Source: Desulfovibrio sp.
GTDB taxonomy: Bacteria; Desulfobacterota; Desulfovibrionia; Desulfovibrionales; Desulfovibrionaceae
Reading direction: 5' to 3'
Length of the DNA: 64,000 bases
Assembly: GCF_034006445.1 (NCBI RefSeq)
Contig: NZ_JAVESS010000002.1
Span: 248,001-312,000, forward strand
Position 1 is the stretch's first letter, and the number at the start of each line of letters is the position of its first letter. Shown here piece after piece: positions 26,769 to 37,843 of this stretch. A model generated the notes under the pieces. That model saw nothing but the letters and a program-made list of their open reading frames with translations, was not told the origin of the DNA and ran no database searches. Both the position numbers and the translations under genes were made by a program.

Positions 26769-27348
26769 CGCACTCTGAAGTTGGCGAACGCTAATGACAG
26801 AAGTTAACTCTCTTGACGGGATGACTTGTCATGGCGTTGTTCTATTCTATGGCTCCGCCTCGGTGCGTGGCTTCTCTAAGGTACAATACCCATCACTGAC
26901 CACAAGTCGGATCGCGCCCGCAGGTTCTGCGGGCGGCCAGCCGTACCGACAAAATCTGGCATCACCTCTCTTCTTGCCCAGCCTGCTTCAGCCATTGGCT
27001 TTGTGGCCTTGGACGCCATCTTCTGACGCGGATTATCCTTATAAAGGGGCATCCGCTCTGCGCGTTATTTTATAAAAATACGCGTCGTGAAATGTCCGCA
27101 AGGCGAACCAGCTTCGCCCCTGCACCGACATTGCAGCATGAGACGTCCCTGGTGCGCATTCCACCCTTTGCACGGGTGGGTCACGCGTTGAAGATCTTTT
27201 ATAATTCACCTGCCGCAACAGACTTTCTGGCCGTTCCACCTCAAACGGACAGCCAGCAGTCTGTTCTTTACTGTGTCAGTACTGGCCGTAATGAGGCTGT
27301 CAGCGCCGTTTATTAACACATTGAAGCACAAGGAGGAGAACTTTTGCA

Positions 27349-27396
27349 ATGACACTGCAGAAACCTCTGCCTGAAGCGGCAAGCTTCTGCCTGTGA
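27349..27396 (+). CDS. Possible 15-residue leader peptide
   Basis: AAGGAGGAG lies 10 bases before an ATG that opens 15 codons (MTLQKPLPEAASFCL) and a stop. This is one of the best ribosome-binding sites in the window, in front of a reading frame far too short for a usual protein. It could be a leader peptide, or the remnant of a gene start disrupted by the palindromic repeats that follow. Its function is unknown. Confidence 0.3.
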   Translation: MTLQKPLPEAASFCL

Positions 27397-27431
27397 AGCA
27401 ACCTTGCCTGATGTCACGAAAATCGGCGCAC

Positions 27432-27580
27432 TAGGGCAGATTAACTTTGAGAATGTACATTCTCAAAGTTAAAGATACGCTCGCTTCGGTGCTTAACAGC
27501 GCAAGTAAATTGCGCTTACACCTTCACGGCGGGCTTCTGCTCACACAGTCGCCAGAGCAATTTCACCTTGAAATTGCTCT
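27432..27580. repeat. Palindromic repeats upstream of the permease gene
   Basis: A perfect 32-bp palindrome (27441-27472; half TTAACTTTGAGAATGT) is followed at 27554-27580 by AGAGCAATTTCA/TGAAATTGCTCT around a short loop. The flanks CTAGGGCA and TGCTCTAA are diverged versions of the AGAGCA repeat ends. The last hairpin ends 24 bases before the permease ATG. Confidence 0.75.
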
Positions 27581-27604
27581 AAAACCAAAACAGGGAGACG
27601 TATC

Positions 27605-29008
27605 ATGAGCGAGATCCCCACACCCCCCGTGGGACAAGAAGAATCGCACACTCTCAAGCGTGGACTAAGTCAAAGGCACATTCAGCTCATAGCCATTGGC
27701 GGCGCCATTGGTACGGGTCTGTTCATGGGCTCCGGCAAAACCATCAACCTTGCCGGCCCATCAATCATTTTCGTCTATGCCATTATCGGGGCATTCCTGT
27801 ATCTCGTTATGCGGGCCATGGGCGAACTGCTACTCTCCAACCTTAAATACAAATCCTTTACCGACATGGCGGAGGATATCGTAGGCCCCTGGGCAGGATT
27901 TTTTGTCGGCTGGACATACTGGTTCTGCTGGATTGTCACAGGTACGGCGGACGTTATCGCCATTGCCTCGTACTTTCATTTCTGGTTCCCGACCCTATCC
28001 GTATGGATTCCTTCCATCCTCTTTGTATTGCTGATCATGATTCTTAACCTTGTTTCGGTGAATCTGTTCGGCGAAATGGAGTTCTGGTTCGCTTCCATCA
28101 AGATTGTGGCCATCGTAGCCATCATTCTTGCCGGAATCGCAATGGTGATGACGGGCTTCACATCCTCGGTGTCGGGACACGCGGCTTCTGTGTCCAACCT
28201 TTGGGAATATGGAGGATGGTTCCCCAAGGGGGCTTTCGGCTTCTTTGCGGGCTTCCAGATAGCAATGTTCGCCTTTGTGGGCATTGAGCTTATCGGTACC
28301 ACGGCCGCCGAGGCCAAAGACCCCGAAGTCAACCTGCCCAAGGCCATCAACACCATCCCCTTCCGTATCGTGTTCTTTTACGTGTTCGCCCTGGTGGCCA
28401 TCATGTGCATCACGCCGTGGTCGGACATTAACCCCGAAACCAGCCCCTTTGTGCACACCTTTGTGGCAGTGGGCATTCCTGCTGCGGCGAGCATCGTCAA
28501 CTTTGTGGTGCTGACATCGGCGGCGTCCTCGGCCAACAGCGGCATTTACTCCACAAGCCGCATGCTCTACGGCCTCTCGCTGGTGGGCGTTGCTCCCAAG
28601 GCCTTCGGGCGGCTCTCTTCAAGCAGGGTGCCGGCCAACGGCCTGCTGTTCTCCTGCCTCTGCCTGCTGATCGGCGCGTCCATGCTCATTATCATGCCCA
28701 CCATCATGGCGGCCTTTACCGTCATGACGACCATCTCGTCGGTCTGCTTCATATTCGTGTGGTCCATGATTCTGTATTCCTACGTGGTGTACCGCAAGCG
28801 TCACCCCGAACGTCATGAGACCTCAAAGTTCAAGCTCCCCGGCGGAGTCTTCTCCTGCTGGATATGCTGGATATTCTTTGCTGTGGTGCTCGTGCTGCTG
28901 ACATTTGAGGCCGACACCCGCATGGCCATGTTCACCACGCCCATTTGGTTCATTATTCTTGGCATTGGCTACTTCATGAGCCACAAGAACCACGTCAGCA
29001 AGCGGTAA
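27605..29008 (+). CDS. cycA: APC-superfamily amino acid permease, CycA-like (glycine/Ala/Ser)
   Basis: The 467-residue membrane protein has about 12 membrane segments. The APC family N-terminal motif is plain: RGLSQRHIQLIAIGGAIGTG, then GSGKTI, and later FVGIELIGTTAAEAKDP. It resembles E. coli CycA, the D-alanine/D-serine/glycine:proton symporter. CAGGGAG precedes the ATG. A glycine riboswitch on the same strand 836 bases upstream supports a glycine-linked role, although that distance is long. Terminator at 29043. Other amino-acid specificities cannot be excluded from sequence alone. Confidence 0.88.
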   Translation: MSEIPTPPVGQEESHTLKRGLSQRHIQLIAIGGAIGTGLFMGSGKTINLAGPSIIFVYAIIGAFLYLVMRAMGELLLSNLKYKSFTDMAEDIVGPWAGFFVGWTYWFCWIVTGTADVIAIASYFHFWFPTLSVWIPSILFVLLIMILNLVSVNLFGEMEFWFASIKIVAIVAIILAGIAMVMTGFTSSVSGHAASVSNLWEYGGWFPKGAFGFFAGFQIAMFAFVGIELIGTTAAEAKDPEVNLPKAINTIPFRIVFFYVFALVAIMCITPWSDINPETSPFVHTFVAVGIPAAASIVNFVVLTSAASSANSGIYSTSRMLYGLSLVGVAPKAFGRLSSSRVPANGLLFSCLCLLIGASMLIIMPTIMAAFTVMTTISSVCFIFVWSMILYSYVVYRKRHPERHETSKFKLPGGVFSCWICWIFFAVVLVLLTFEADTRMAMFTTPIWFIILGIGYFMSHKNHVSKR

Positions 29009-29042
29009 TGGCATAAAGTAACCCCTGTTGCACAACCATAAA

Positions 29043-29073
29043 ACAAAAGACCCGGCATTGCCGGGTCTTTTGT
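29043..29073 (+). terminator. Rho-independent terminator of the permease gene
   Basis: ACAAAAGACCCGGC / GCCGGGTCTTTTGT with an ATT-type loop. Confidence 0.92.
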
Positions 29074-29160
29074 TCAGCACGGGCTGGAAAAGATAAAACT
29101 GAGAAAGTGTGATGCCCGCAAAAAACCGTCTCTGCCCATCCCCGATTAGCACAACACAAT

Positions 29161-29231
29161 AAACGTTTTAGGGGGAGGGGGTGTGGGGAAGGATCCTTTT
29201 ACAAAAAGGTCCTTCCCCCACAAAGCATTGC
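29161..29231 (-). repeat. C-rich hairpin repeat, copy 3
   Basis: Minus-orientation copy: TTTTAGGGGGAGGGGGTGT, then GGGGAAGGATCCTTTT...AAAAAGGTCCTTCCCC, then CACAAAGCATT. It lies between the permease terminator and the panD stop codon and may terminate panD. Confidence 0.85.
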
Positions 29232-29253
29232 AAAATAAAATTGTCGTAAACCA

Positions 29254-29670
29254 TTACAAGGGGTCAGGCACAATGCTGAAGGCCATATCATCGCCATCCT
29301 GCGCAACCACATAGCGCAGCCGCTCTTCAATATTGTTCTGGGCATCAAAGGTCAGCACAATGGGTTCGCGCTGGCAGATGTCCTGCGGGCCGGCCACGTA
29401 CTCGAATGCGCCGATGATGACCTCATCCCCTATCTGGCAGGTGCGGGCTGCGGCGCCGTTGAGGATGCAGCAGCGCGACCCGGCCTCGCCGTAAATAACA
29501 TAGGTGGATATGCGCTGCCCGCTGTTTTTGTTCCATATGTACACAAATTCAAGCGGCATGATGCCCGCCAGCTTGCACACCTCGGGATCAAGGGTAATGG
29601 AGCCGTGATAGTCGAGCGCGCATTGGGTAACCCGAATGCCGTGCAGCTTGGCGCGTAGAATCTTGAGCAT
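29254..29670 (-). CDS. panD: Aspartate 1-decarboxylase precursor
   Basis: PanD makes beta-alanine for pantothenate and CoA synthesis. The 138-residue proenzyme contains the self-cleavage site YHGSITLD with cleavage expected between G23 and S24, which yields the pyruvoyl group. [16 protein letters not shown] and the later NGAAAR are family hallmarks. GGGGAAAG sits about 11 bases before the ATG. It appears monocistronic; no panB or panC is adjacent. Confidence 0.96.
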   Translation of the reverse strand: MLKILRAKLHGIRVTQCALDYHGSITLDPEVCKLAGIMPLEFVYIWNKNSGQRISTYVIYGEAGSRCCILNGAAARTCQIGDEVIIGAFEYVAGPQDICQREPIVLTFDAQNNIEERLRYVVAQDGDDMAFSIVPDPL

Positions 29671-29699
29671 GTTTCTTTCCCCCGTTCAACGACGGCGAC

Positions 29700-29824
29700 T
29701 GGAGCATTTACCACCTGAAATGCTCGTGTGCGGCTGGCAAAAGCCTGCCTGCGCGCATTTCGTGGCAAGGATTTTCAGGAAAATCTTGCAGCGCAGTCAA
29801 CTCACTCCATTCGTAAACTGCGCC
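29700..29824 (-). repeat. 126-bp AGAGCA-bounded repeat, copy 3, diverged
   Basis: The inverse of 2606-2731 and 21919-22044. GGAGCATTTA at the left and AATGCGCGC/GCGAGCA, AAGGATTTTC and CATTCGTAAACTGCGC at the right match with scattered changes. It lies directly upstream of panD. Confidence 0.75.
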
Positions 29825-29913
29825 AATGATCTTTTGCCTGCAAGCCAAGGTGAGCAGGCCGCAAACAGGCCGGGCTGCTTACAGAAGCCTTGGCGGCGGT
29901 CGGCATTATCCCA

Positions 29914-29940
29914 ATAAAAAAGGCCGCACAAGCGGCCTGA
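29914..29940 (-). terminator. Rho-independent terminator (minus strand)
   Basis: AGGCCGC / GCGGCCT with a four-base loop; on the minus strand it is followed by six T residues. It terminates the gene at 29966-30388. Confidence 0.85.
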
Positions 29941-29965
29941 AAATTACGAACTTCACACCAAAAGA

Positions 29966-30388
29966 TCAATATGCCTTGATGTACTCATCCAGGTTTTCCG
30001 CCGAGCAATTGCGGCTGACCCAAAAGGCCGAAGCCCAAACCATAAGGGCCGTTGCCTGCGTATCGTCCAGACTTTTTATCTTGGACTCAAGGCTCGACTT
30101 GCTGGCCCCATGGCGCAGATGCACGCCGCCCACGTCGCAGGCGTCAGAAACCCGCAACATAAGATAGGAAAGCCGCGTGTGATCGGGCATGAGCTTCATG
30201 TCCTTGTGGGCTTCAACAATGGTCTTGAGTTCCGGACCGCTGAACATGTGCTTAATGCTTGTAATAGCCCGAAAAAACGTATCTACAGCCCAGGGCAGAA
30301 TAAACTCCGCTCCGGCACTTTTTGTGCGAAAATAGTCTTTGAGCCAACGTTCTTGTTCGTCATTAATTCGTGCTGCGACCTGCGGCAT
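29966..30388 (-). CDS. Hypothetical protein, 140 residues
   Basis: I do not recognise this protein. The ATG at 30388 (MPQVAARINDEQ) is preferred to the one at 30421 because the longer form adds an atypical HSYFPGG stretch. The N-terminal ARINDEQERWLKDYF resembles the strand-helix start of ribbon-helix-helix DNA-binding proteins, but this is a weak impression. The remainder is mixed helical, with four Cys/Trp-rich positions near the C-terminus (MVWASAFWVSRNC). It has its own terminator and appears monocistronic. GC and codon use are near the window average. Confidence 0.65.
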   Translation of the reverse strand: MPQVAARINDEQERWLKDYFRTKSAGAEFILPWAVDTFFRAITSIKHMFSGPELKTIVEAHKDMKLMPDHTRLSYLMLRVSDACDVGGVHLRHGASKSSLESKIKSLDDTQATALMVWASAFWVSRNCSAENLDEYIKAY

Positions 30389-30663
30389 GATGCCCCCGGG
30401 AAAATAGCTGTGCTGTTGCAATGCGCCCGGCTACAGGCTGCCGGACATCGTGTTACGCCATCTTCTCTACTGCGCTACACTAGTTACAGCAAAGTTTCAA
30501 GATAAAATCTAGACTTATTTTTCAAAAATATTTTCAAGCAGTTCAATACGATCCCCCGATTCGTATTCCTGAGTAGGCAATTTCCTTTATTGACAGTCAA
30601 CTTGCGCATCTGCCTGCACTGGCGTAAAGGCAACCTGAGTACACCCATCCGCAAGGACAAATA

Positions 30664-31602
30664 ATGGCACCTCCCCCTGTTCAAGAACGTACATCGCAGA
30701 AGGCTGCCGCGCCCGAGGCACTACCAGCAGTTTCACAACCAACAGCAGAGCCCGGCAATGCCTTGCACCGCGCGCTGTTCCGCGCCCATGCGGCCACGCT
30801 GCTTTTTGGCGTATCCGGCCTGTTTGGCAGGTTATGCCAATGTTCGGCATCAGTGCTCGTGTGCGGCAGAGCTGGTTTTGCCGTGGCTGCCCTTGCCCTG
30901 GTGGGCGTGAAAAAAGGGCAGATACCCTGGCACGGTCTCAATACAAGCGAACTGCTGGGCCTCATGATAACCGGTGTGCTGCTTGCCGCCCATTATGTGA
31001 CGTTTTTTATGGGCATTCAGGTCGGCGGGGTCGCGGTGGGCACCTTGGGCTTCGCCTGCTTTCCCGCATTTACCATGCTTTTTGAGTCCATGGCGTTCAG
31101 GGAGCGCCCGAGCAGAAGGGAACTGCAATGTCTGGCCCTTGTTACACTGGGGCTTGTGTGTACCGCGCCCTCTTTTTCCCTGGCCCATGACGGCACGGCT
31201 GGCCTCTTGCTGGGGGTGATGTCCGGGCTTGCCTACGCGCTTGTGACCATTGCCAACCGCCGTTTTGCCGCGCATTTGCCCAGCCTGCAAACCACATGGT
31301 GGCAAAATGTGGTCACTGTTGTTTTTCTTTTGCCTTTCACATGGTGGCAGTTCGCCGAGGTACGGGCCCTGGACTGGTTGTGGATCGCCTGCCTGGGCCT
31401 TTTGTGTTCCGCATTGGCCTATGTTCTTTTTATCGGCAGCCTCACGGTGCTCAAGGCGCGGCAGGCAGCGCTCATCATTACCCTGGAACCTGTGTACGCC
31501 ATTGTGGCCGCATGGATTGTGCTTGGCGACGTGCCCGGCCCGCGCATCATCGTGGGTGGCGTGCTTATTCTTGGCTCGGTTCTGGTGCTGAACAGGCGCT
31601 GA
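30664..31602 (+). CDS. EamA/DMT-superfamily transporter
   Basis: A 312-residue inner-membrane protein with ten probable membrane segments arranged as two EamA repeats (about 35-165 and 175-310). Typical motifs are LEPVYAIVAAWIVLGDVPGP near the end of the second repeat and the corresponding FESMAFRERPS in the first. AAGGA is found eight bases before the ATG. Members usually export amino acids or other small metabolites; the substrate here is unknown. A strong terminator follows. It is divergent from the hypothetical gene at 29966. Confidence 0.92.
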   Translation: MAPPPVQERTSQKAAAPEALPAVSQPTAEPGNALHRALFRAHAATLLFGVSGLFGRLCQCSASVLVCGRAGFAVAALALVGVKKGQIPWHGLNTSELLGLMITGVLLAAHYVTFFMGIQVGGVAVGTLGFACFPAFTMLFESMAFRERPSRRELQCLALVTLGLVCTAPSFSLAHDGTAGLLLGVMSGLAYALVTIANRRFAAHLPSLQTTWWQNVVTVVFLLPFTWWQFAEVRALDWLWIACLGLLCSALAYVLFIGSLTVLKARQAALIITLEPVYAIVAAWIVLGDVPGPRIIVGGVLILGSVLVLNRR

Positions 31603-31631
31603 CAGCCAGGATTCAGCGGCATGCAACGCAC

Positions 31632-31667
31632 AAAAGCCCGGCGGATATTCCCGCCGGGCTTTTTCAT
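31632..31667 (+). terminator. Rho-independent terminator after the EamA gene
   Basis: AAAGCCCGGCGG / CCGCCGGGCTTT with a short loop and TTTTT after it. Confidence 0.92.
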
Positions 31668-31721
31668 TTGGCAAAACCGTATTGCAAAAACCGCCAATGG
31701 CCGCCAGACAGATCAATTCCA

Positions 31722-31872
31722 GGTAAGCGCGGAGTAAAGAGCCTCCGGAAAACGCGCTGGTATTTCGCTTGGCAAGGCGGGATCTTTTTTTGAAGCAGAA
31801 GTAAGCTCTTCCGCCCCCGACTGTTTCAAAAAAATGAAGCAACGCTGCCAAACGGAATACATCAGCGTTTCC
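31722..31872 (+). repeat. 151-bp MITE-like palindromic element, copy 6
   Basis: Full length and the most diverged copy (GTAAGCTCTTCC for GTGGACTCTTCC, GCAGAAG for GCAGGAG). Its right end is immediately followed by CTA, the TAG stop codon of dapB on the minus strand. Confidence 0.88.
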
Positions 31873-32652
31873 CTAAAACGTGTCCTGCATGCTGTACAGT
31901 TTCCCCGGCTTTTGCCCGGCCAGCCATGCGGCGGCACGCAGCGCGCCCTGCGCGAAATTTTCACGCGAATGGGCCTGATGGGTGACTTCAATGCGTTCGC
32001 CAGGCCCCATAAAATACACTGTGTGCACGCCCACCACATCACCGCCGCGAATGGCCTGAATACCTATCTGCGCCTTGGGCCTTTCGCCGATGATGCCGTC
32101 GCGGGATGAGCAGCGCACATCGTTAAGCTTCCAGCCGCGCGCGTCGGCCAGGCATTCGCCCAGAGTCAGAGCCGTGCCGCTGGGGCTGTCCTTTTTGTGG
32201 TTGTGGTGCAGTTCCACCATTTCAATGTCGTACGTATCGCCCAGGGCGCGGGTCAGTTCCGGCAGAATCTTGTAGAGCACGTTAATGCCGATGCTCATGT
32301 TGGACGACCAGAAAATGGGCGCGCGCTTTGCCAGTTCCCGCAGTTCGTCCTTTTCTGCATCCGTAAAGCCCGTGGTGCCGATAACGAGGGCGCGGCCGCT
32401 TTCAGCCACGGTGCGCGCCGACTGCAGGCTCACGGCTGGCGCGGTAAAGTCGATGGTTACCGCCCCCGGAGCCTGAGGCAGCACGGCCGCCAGGCTGTCC
32501 CCCACGGGGCACGGCGATCCAGCGAGCTTTCCCACATGCTCTTTGCTGTCCACCATACCGGCAAGGTTGAACGCCGGTTCTGCGTCTACGAGTTGGCTGA
32601 TGGTTCTGCCCATGCGTCCGTTAGCCCCTACCACGATGATGGATGTGCTCAT
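31873..32652 (-). CDS. dapB: 4-hydroxy-tetrahydrodipicolinate reductase
   Basis: DapB catalyses the NAD(P)H-dependent step of lysine and diaminopimelate synthesis. The 259-residue protein has the dinucleotide motif GANGRMG (9-15), GTTGF (92-96) and the active-site signature ELHHNHKKDSPSGTA (147-161) with the catalytic His and Lys. It starts 23 bases after ligA on the same strand, so the two form an operon. The stop codon abuts a 151-bp dispersed element. Confidence 0.97.
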   Translation of the reverse strand: MSTSIIVVGANGRMGRTISQLVDAEPAFNLAGMVDSKEHVGKLAGSPCPVGDSLAAVLPQAPGAVTIDFTAPAVSLQSARTVAESGRALVIGTTGFTDAEKDELRELAKRAPIFWSSNMSIGINVLYKILPELTRALGDTYDIEMVELHHNHKKDSPSGTALTLGECLADARGWKLNDVRCSSRDGIIGERPKAQIGIQAIRGGDVVGVHTVYFMGPGERIEVTHQAHSRENFAQGALRAAAWLAGQKPGKLYSMQDTF

Positions 32653-32675
32653 GCTTCACTCACTTTGCATTCAAA

Positions 32676-34889
<2,214 letters not shown>

Positions 34890-35020
34890 TCAGCGCTCGC
34901 GCGGTTCCATAATAAACGGGGGAAAAGCGGTGGGCATCGCGCCCCGCCGTTATTACAGGCGATTTACGGCCTGACTGACGCGTATGCCCTGTCCAACCGC
35001 CTAAAACCCAAAACCAGTAA

Positions 35021-35094
35021 AAGTTTTAGGGGGTGGGGGCGTGGGGGAGGAGACCCTTTTTCAAAAGGGGCCCTCCCCCACAAAGCATTTCAAA
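35021..35094 (-). repeat. C-rich hairpin repeat, copy 4
   Basis: Minus-orientation copy: AAAAGTTTTAGGGGGTGGGG, GCGTGGGGGAGGAGACCC, loop TTTTTCAAAAG, GGGCCCTCCCCCACAAAGC. The next base begins a 151-bp element. Confidence 0.85.
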
Positions 35095-35245
35095 GGAAAC
35101 GCTGATTTATTCCGTTTGGCTGTGTTGCTTCACTTTTTTTAAAACAGTCGAGGACGGAAGAGTCCACTCCTGCTTCAAAAAAAGTTCGCGCCTTGCCAAA
35201 CGAAACAACTGCGCGTTTCCAAAAGGCTCTTTAATTAGTGTTTTC
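35095..35245 (-). repeat. 151-bp MITE-like palindromic element, copy 7
   Basis: Full length, inverted relative to copy 1: GGAAACGCTGATTTATTCCG at the left and CTCTTTAATTAGTGTTTTC at the right. It lies between the C-rich hairpin and uvrB, 9 bases from the uvrB stop codon. Confidence 0.9.
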
Positions 35246-35254
35246 TTAAATGCT

Positions 35255-37294
35255 CTAATCGGGCAAAGCAATCAAGCGCGCCCGCAACACCCGGATGCGG
35301 TCACGCAGCTGGGCGGCCTGCTCAAACTCCAGGTCACGTGCGGCCTGGCGCATTTCTTTTTCAAGCCTGGCCACCAGCAGGGCCGTATCCTCGGCGGTAA
35401 GAGGAACGGCGTCCGGTTCCTGCCCTTTGCCCTTGCCACGGCCCTTGCCGCGCCCGCGTGAAGCGCCATCTTCCACATACAAACTATCCAGCGGAGATTC
35501 AAGGCTTTTCCGTGTGCTGGTCGGCGTGATGCCGTGTTCTTCGTTATGCGCCGTCTGTCTGGCGCGGCGGCGCGCTGTTTCGTCCATGGCGGCCTTCATG
35601 GAATCCGTCATCTTGTCGGCGTACAGAATGACCCGGCCCTGAGCATTACGCGCGGCGCGGCCAAATGTCTGGATAAGCGAACCTGTGGAACGCAAAAAGC
35701 CTTCCTTGTCGGCATCCAGAATGCAGACCAGAGACACTTCGGGGATGTCCAGGCCCTCGCGCAAAAGGTTGATGCCCACCAGCACGTCAAACTCGCCCAT
35801 GCGCAGGGCGCGGATAATCTGCATGCGCTCGAGGGTGTCGATGTCGGAGTGGAGATAGCGCGCGCGCACCCCCATATTGCAGCAGTATTCCGTCAGGTCT
35901 TCGGCCATGCGTTTGGTCAGGGTGGTCACTAGCACCCGCTCGCCCCGGCTGACGCAGCCACGGCACTCTCCCAGCAGGTTTTCCATCTGGCCCTTGGTGG
36001 GACGCACCTCCACCACGGGGTCAACAAGCCCTGTGGGCCGGATGATCTGCTCGGCCACAATGCCCTGCGCCTGATCGCGTTCGTACTTGCTCGGCGTGGC
36101 CGACACATAGACCACCTGATTGAGCAGGGCCGTGAACTCGTTGAACTGCAATGGTCTGTTGTCCAGGGCCGATGGCAGGCGAAAGCCGTAGTCCACAAGG
36201 GTGGTCTTGCGCGAGCGGTCGCCCTTGTACATGGCCCCCACCTGCGGGACGGTAATGTGCGACTCGTCCACGAACAGAAGAAAATCCTTGGGAAAGTAGT
36301 TGAGCAGGCATGAGGGCGGTTCGCCCGCCACACGGCCGTCAAGGTGGCGTGTATAGTTTTCGATGCCGTTGCAGTAGCCAAGCTCTTCAATCATTTCAAG
36401 GTCAAGCTGGGTGCGCTGTTCAAGGCGCTGGGCCTCCACAAGCTTGCCCTGCTCTTTGAACAGAATAAGCCGCTCCGCCAGTTCGTCGCGGATGTCGCTG
36501 GCGGCGCGCTTGAGGTTGTCCTGCGCGGACACAAAGTGGCTGGCCGGGTACAGCACCGTTTTGGACACATCCGCCAGCACTTCGCCAGTGAGCGGGTCAA
36601 TTTCGCGCATGGCGTCGATATCGTCACCAAAAAAATCCAGCCGCAGGGCGCGTTCGTGATGGTAGGCCGGGATGATTTCAAGGGCGTCGCCGCGCACGCG
36701 GAAGGTGCCGCGGTGGAAGTCGTAGTCATTGCGCTCGTAATGCACTTCCACAAGGCGCGAGATGAGTTTGTCCATGGGAAAATGCTGGCCCACCTCAACG
36801 GGAATGACCATCTTGGCGTAGTATTCGGGCGAGCCAAGGCCGTAGATGCACGAGACAGAGGCCACGATGATGACGTCGCGCCGCGTGAGCAGGGCGTGGG
36901 TGGCGGCGTGGCGCAGCTTGTCGATGTTGTCGTTGATGGCAGAGTCTTTTTCAATATAGGTGTCAGAGGCAGGCACATAGGCTTCTGGCTGGTAATAGTC
37001 GTAATAGCTGACAAAGTACTCCACGGCATTGCGCGGAAAAAGCGCGCGGAATTCGCCGTACAGCTGGGCGGCCAGGGTCTTGTTGGGCGCAAGCACCAGG
37101 GCCGGACGATTGCAGCGGGCAATGACATTGGCCATGGTAAAGGTCTTGCCGGAGCCCGTGACGCCCAGAAGCACCTGCGCGGGCACCCCTGCCTGAATAT
37201 TGCTCACCAGTTCGTCAATGGCCGTGGGCTGGTCGCCTGTGGGAACATAGGATGTTTCCAGGCTGAAAGGGGTTGAGGACTTGTCTTCCATCAT
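35255..37294 (-). CDS. uvrB: UvrABC system protein B
   Basis: UvrB is the damage-verifying helicase of nucleotide excision repair. The 679-residue protein has Walker A GVTGSGKT (44-51), the beta-hairpin [16 protein letters not shown]-type box FVDESH, helicase motifs [12 protein letters not shown] and QTFGRAARN, and a C-terminal UVR motif ([18 protein letters not shown]) for UvrC contact. Before the UVR motif is a Gly/Lys/Arg repeat ([12 protein letters not shown]) that is a small oddity. It may start at the second Met. Its TAG stop is embedded in an AGAGCA-repeat end. Confidence 0.98.
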   Translation of the reverse strand: MMEDKSSTPFSLETSYVPTGDQPTAIDELVSNIQAGVPAQVLLGVTGSGKTFTMANVIARCNRPALVLAPNKTLAAQLYGEFRALFPRNAVEYFVSYYDYYQPEAYVPASDTYIEKDSAINDNIDKLRHAATHALLTRRDVIIVASVSCIYGLGSPEYYAKMVIPVEVGQHFPMDKLISRLVEVHYERNDYDFHRGTFRVRGDALEIIPAYHHERALRLDFFGDDIDAMREIDPLTGEVLADVSKTVLYPASHFVSAQDNLKRAASDIRDELAERLILFKEQGKLVEAQRLEQRTQLDLEMIEELGYCNGIENYTRHLDGRVAGEPPSCLLNYFPKDFLLFVDESHITVPQVGAMYKGDRSRKTTLVDYGFRLPSALDNRPLQFNEFTALLNQVVYVSATPSKYERDQAQGIVAEQIIRPTGLVDPVVEVRPTKGQMENLLGECRGCVSRGERVLVTTLTKRMAEDLTEYCCNMGVRARYLHSDIDTLERMQIIRALRMGEFDVLVGINLLREGLDIPEVSLVCILDADKEGFLRSTGSLIQTFGRAARNAQGRVILYADKMTDSMKAAMDETARRRARQTAHNEEHGITPTSTRKSLESPLDSLYVEDGASRGRGKGRGKGKGQEPDAVPLTAEDTALLVARLEKEMRQAARDLEFEQAAQLRDRIRVLRARLIALPD

Positions 37295-37348
37295 GTTCTG
37301 TTTTGGGGTAAGAGGGTGTGAAATAATACGCTAACCACGGGAAGTGCT

Positions 37349-37843
37349 ATGGAAAAGATCATCGTGCCCACGCAGTATGACCTGCCGCTGGACAGATTCT
37401 ACATTGTGGCTGTTACGCTTAATACCTTCAAGGGCCGCCGTCATGTGGACGTGCAGGTTTTTCGGCCCAACGGCAGTGATGAAGAGATGGAAGCCCTGCG
37501 CGGCCTTGGCCTGGTGGCTCCCCCCGACCCGTCCATTCCGGCCGAAGTGCTTCAGGGCGCTACGGAAGAAGCCGCCCTGCGCTGTATTCTCGAAGCCTTC
37601 ACTGCCGAAGAAAGCCGCGCCCTGGCGGACTACCTTGAGCAGCGCTACGCCGATCATATCGAAAAAATCACCGTCTGTCCGATGGACATACCCGTTCCCA
37701 TGGGCGTAGCGCCCCTGGCGGGCATTACCGAAGGCAAGAGCACGGGCTTCATCCGTTTTGAAACCGTGCGCGACTACCCTCTGCCCTTCGTGGCGCACGG
37801 GTATTACGATCTGGAAGCCCACGCTCCGCTGGACAGCGAATAG
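37349..37843 (+). CDS. Conserved hypothetical protein, 164 residues
   Basis: I do not recognise the family. The protein is soluble and acidic, with MEKIIVPTQYDLPLDRFYIV at the start, a central helical ESRALADYLEQRY, and TVCPMDIPVPMGVAPLAGI toward the end. GGAAG precedes the ATG by about seven bases. It is divergent from uvrB (54-bp gap) and its last 40 bases overlap the convergent aat gene. Codon use matches neighbouring genes, so it is likely a real protein, perhaps restricted to Desulfovibrionaceae. Confidence 0.75.
   Translation: MEKIIVPTQYDLPLDRFYIVAVTLNTFKGRRHVDVQVFRPNGSDEEMEALRGLGLVAPPDPSIPAEVLQGATEEAALRCILEAFTAEESRALADYLEQRYADHIEKITVCPMDIPVPMGVAPLAGITEGKSTGFIRFETVRDYPLPFVAHGYYDLEAHAPLDSE

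Larger units (their letters stand above)
26431..27604. other. 1.17-kb non-coding region holding a glycine riboswitch and palindromes
   Basis: No gene of normal size is supported. In order it contains AT-rich promoter-like DNA (26580-26640), the glycine riboswitch (26683-26768), a GCCCGCAG/CTGCGGGC hairpin near 26919-26937, an AT-rich CGCGTTATTTT/AAAATACGCG hairpin near 27059-27087, a 15-codon mini-ORF with a strong ribosome-binding site (27349), a perfect 32-bp palindrome (27441-27472) and an AGAGCAATTTCA hairpin just before the permease gene. Confidence 0.65.

Noticed and set aside
26769..26900. Second glycine aptamer
   Set aside because: After CTCTG the conserved core (CCGAAGGGG, CTCTCAGGC, AGGAC) does not reappear.
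26794..27075. 93-codon frame downstream of the riboswitch
   Set aside because: No ribosome-binding site or recognisable composition; it crosses a strong GCCCGCAG/CTGCGGGC hairpin.
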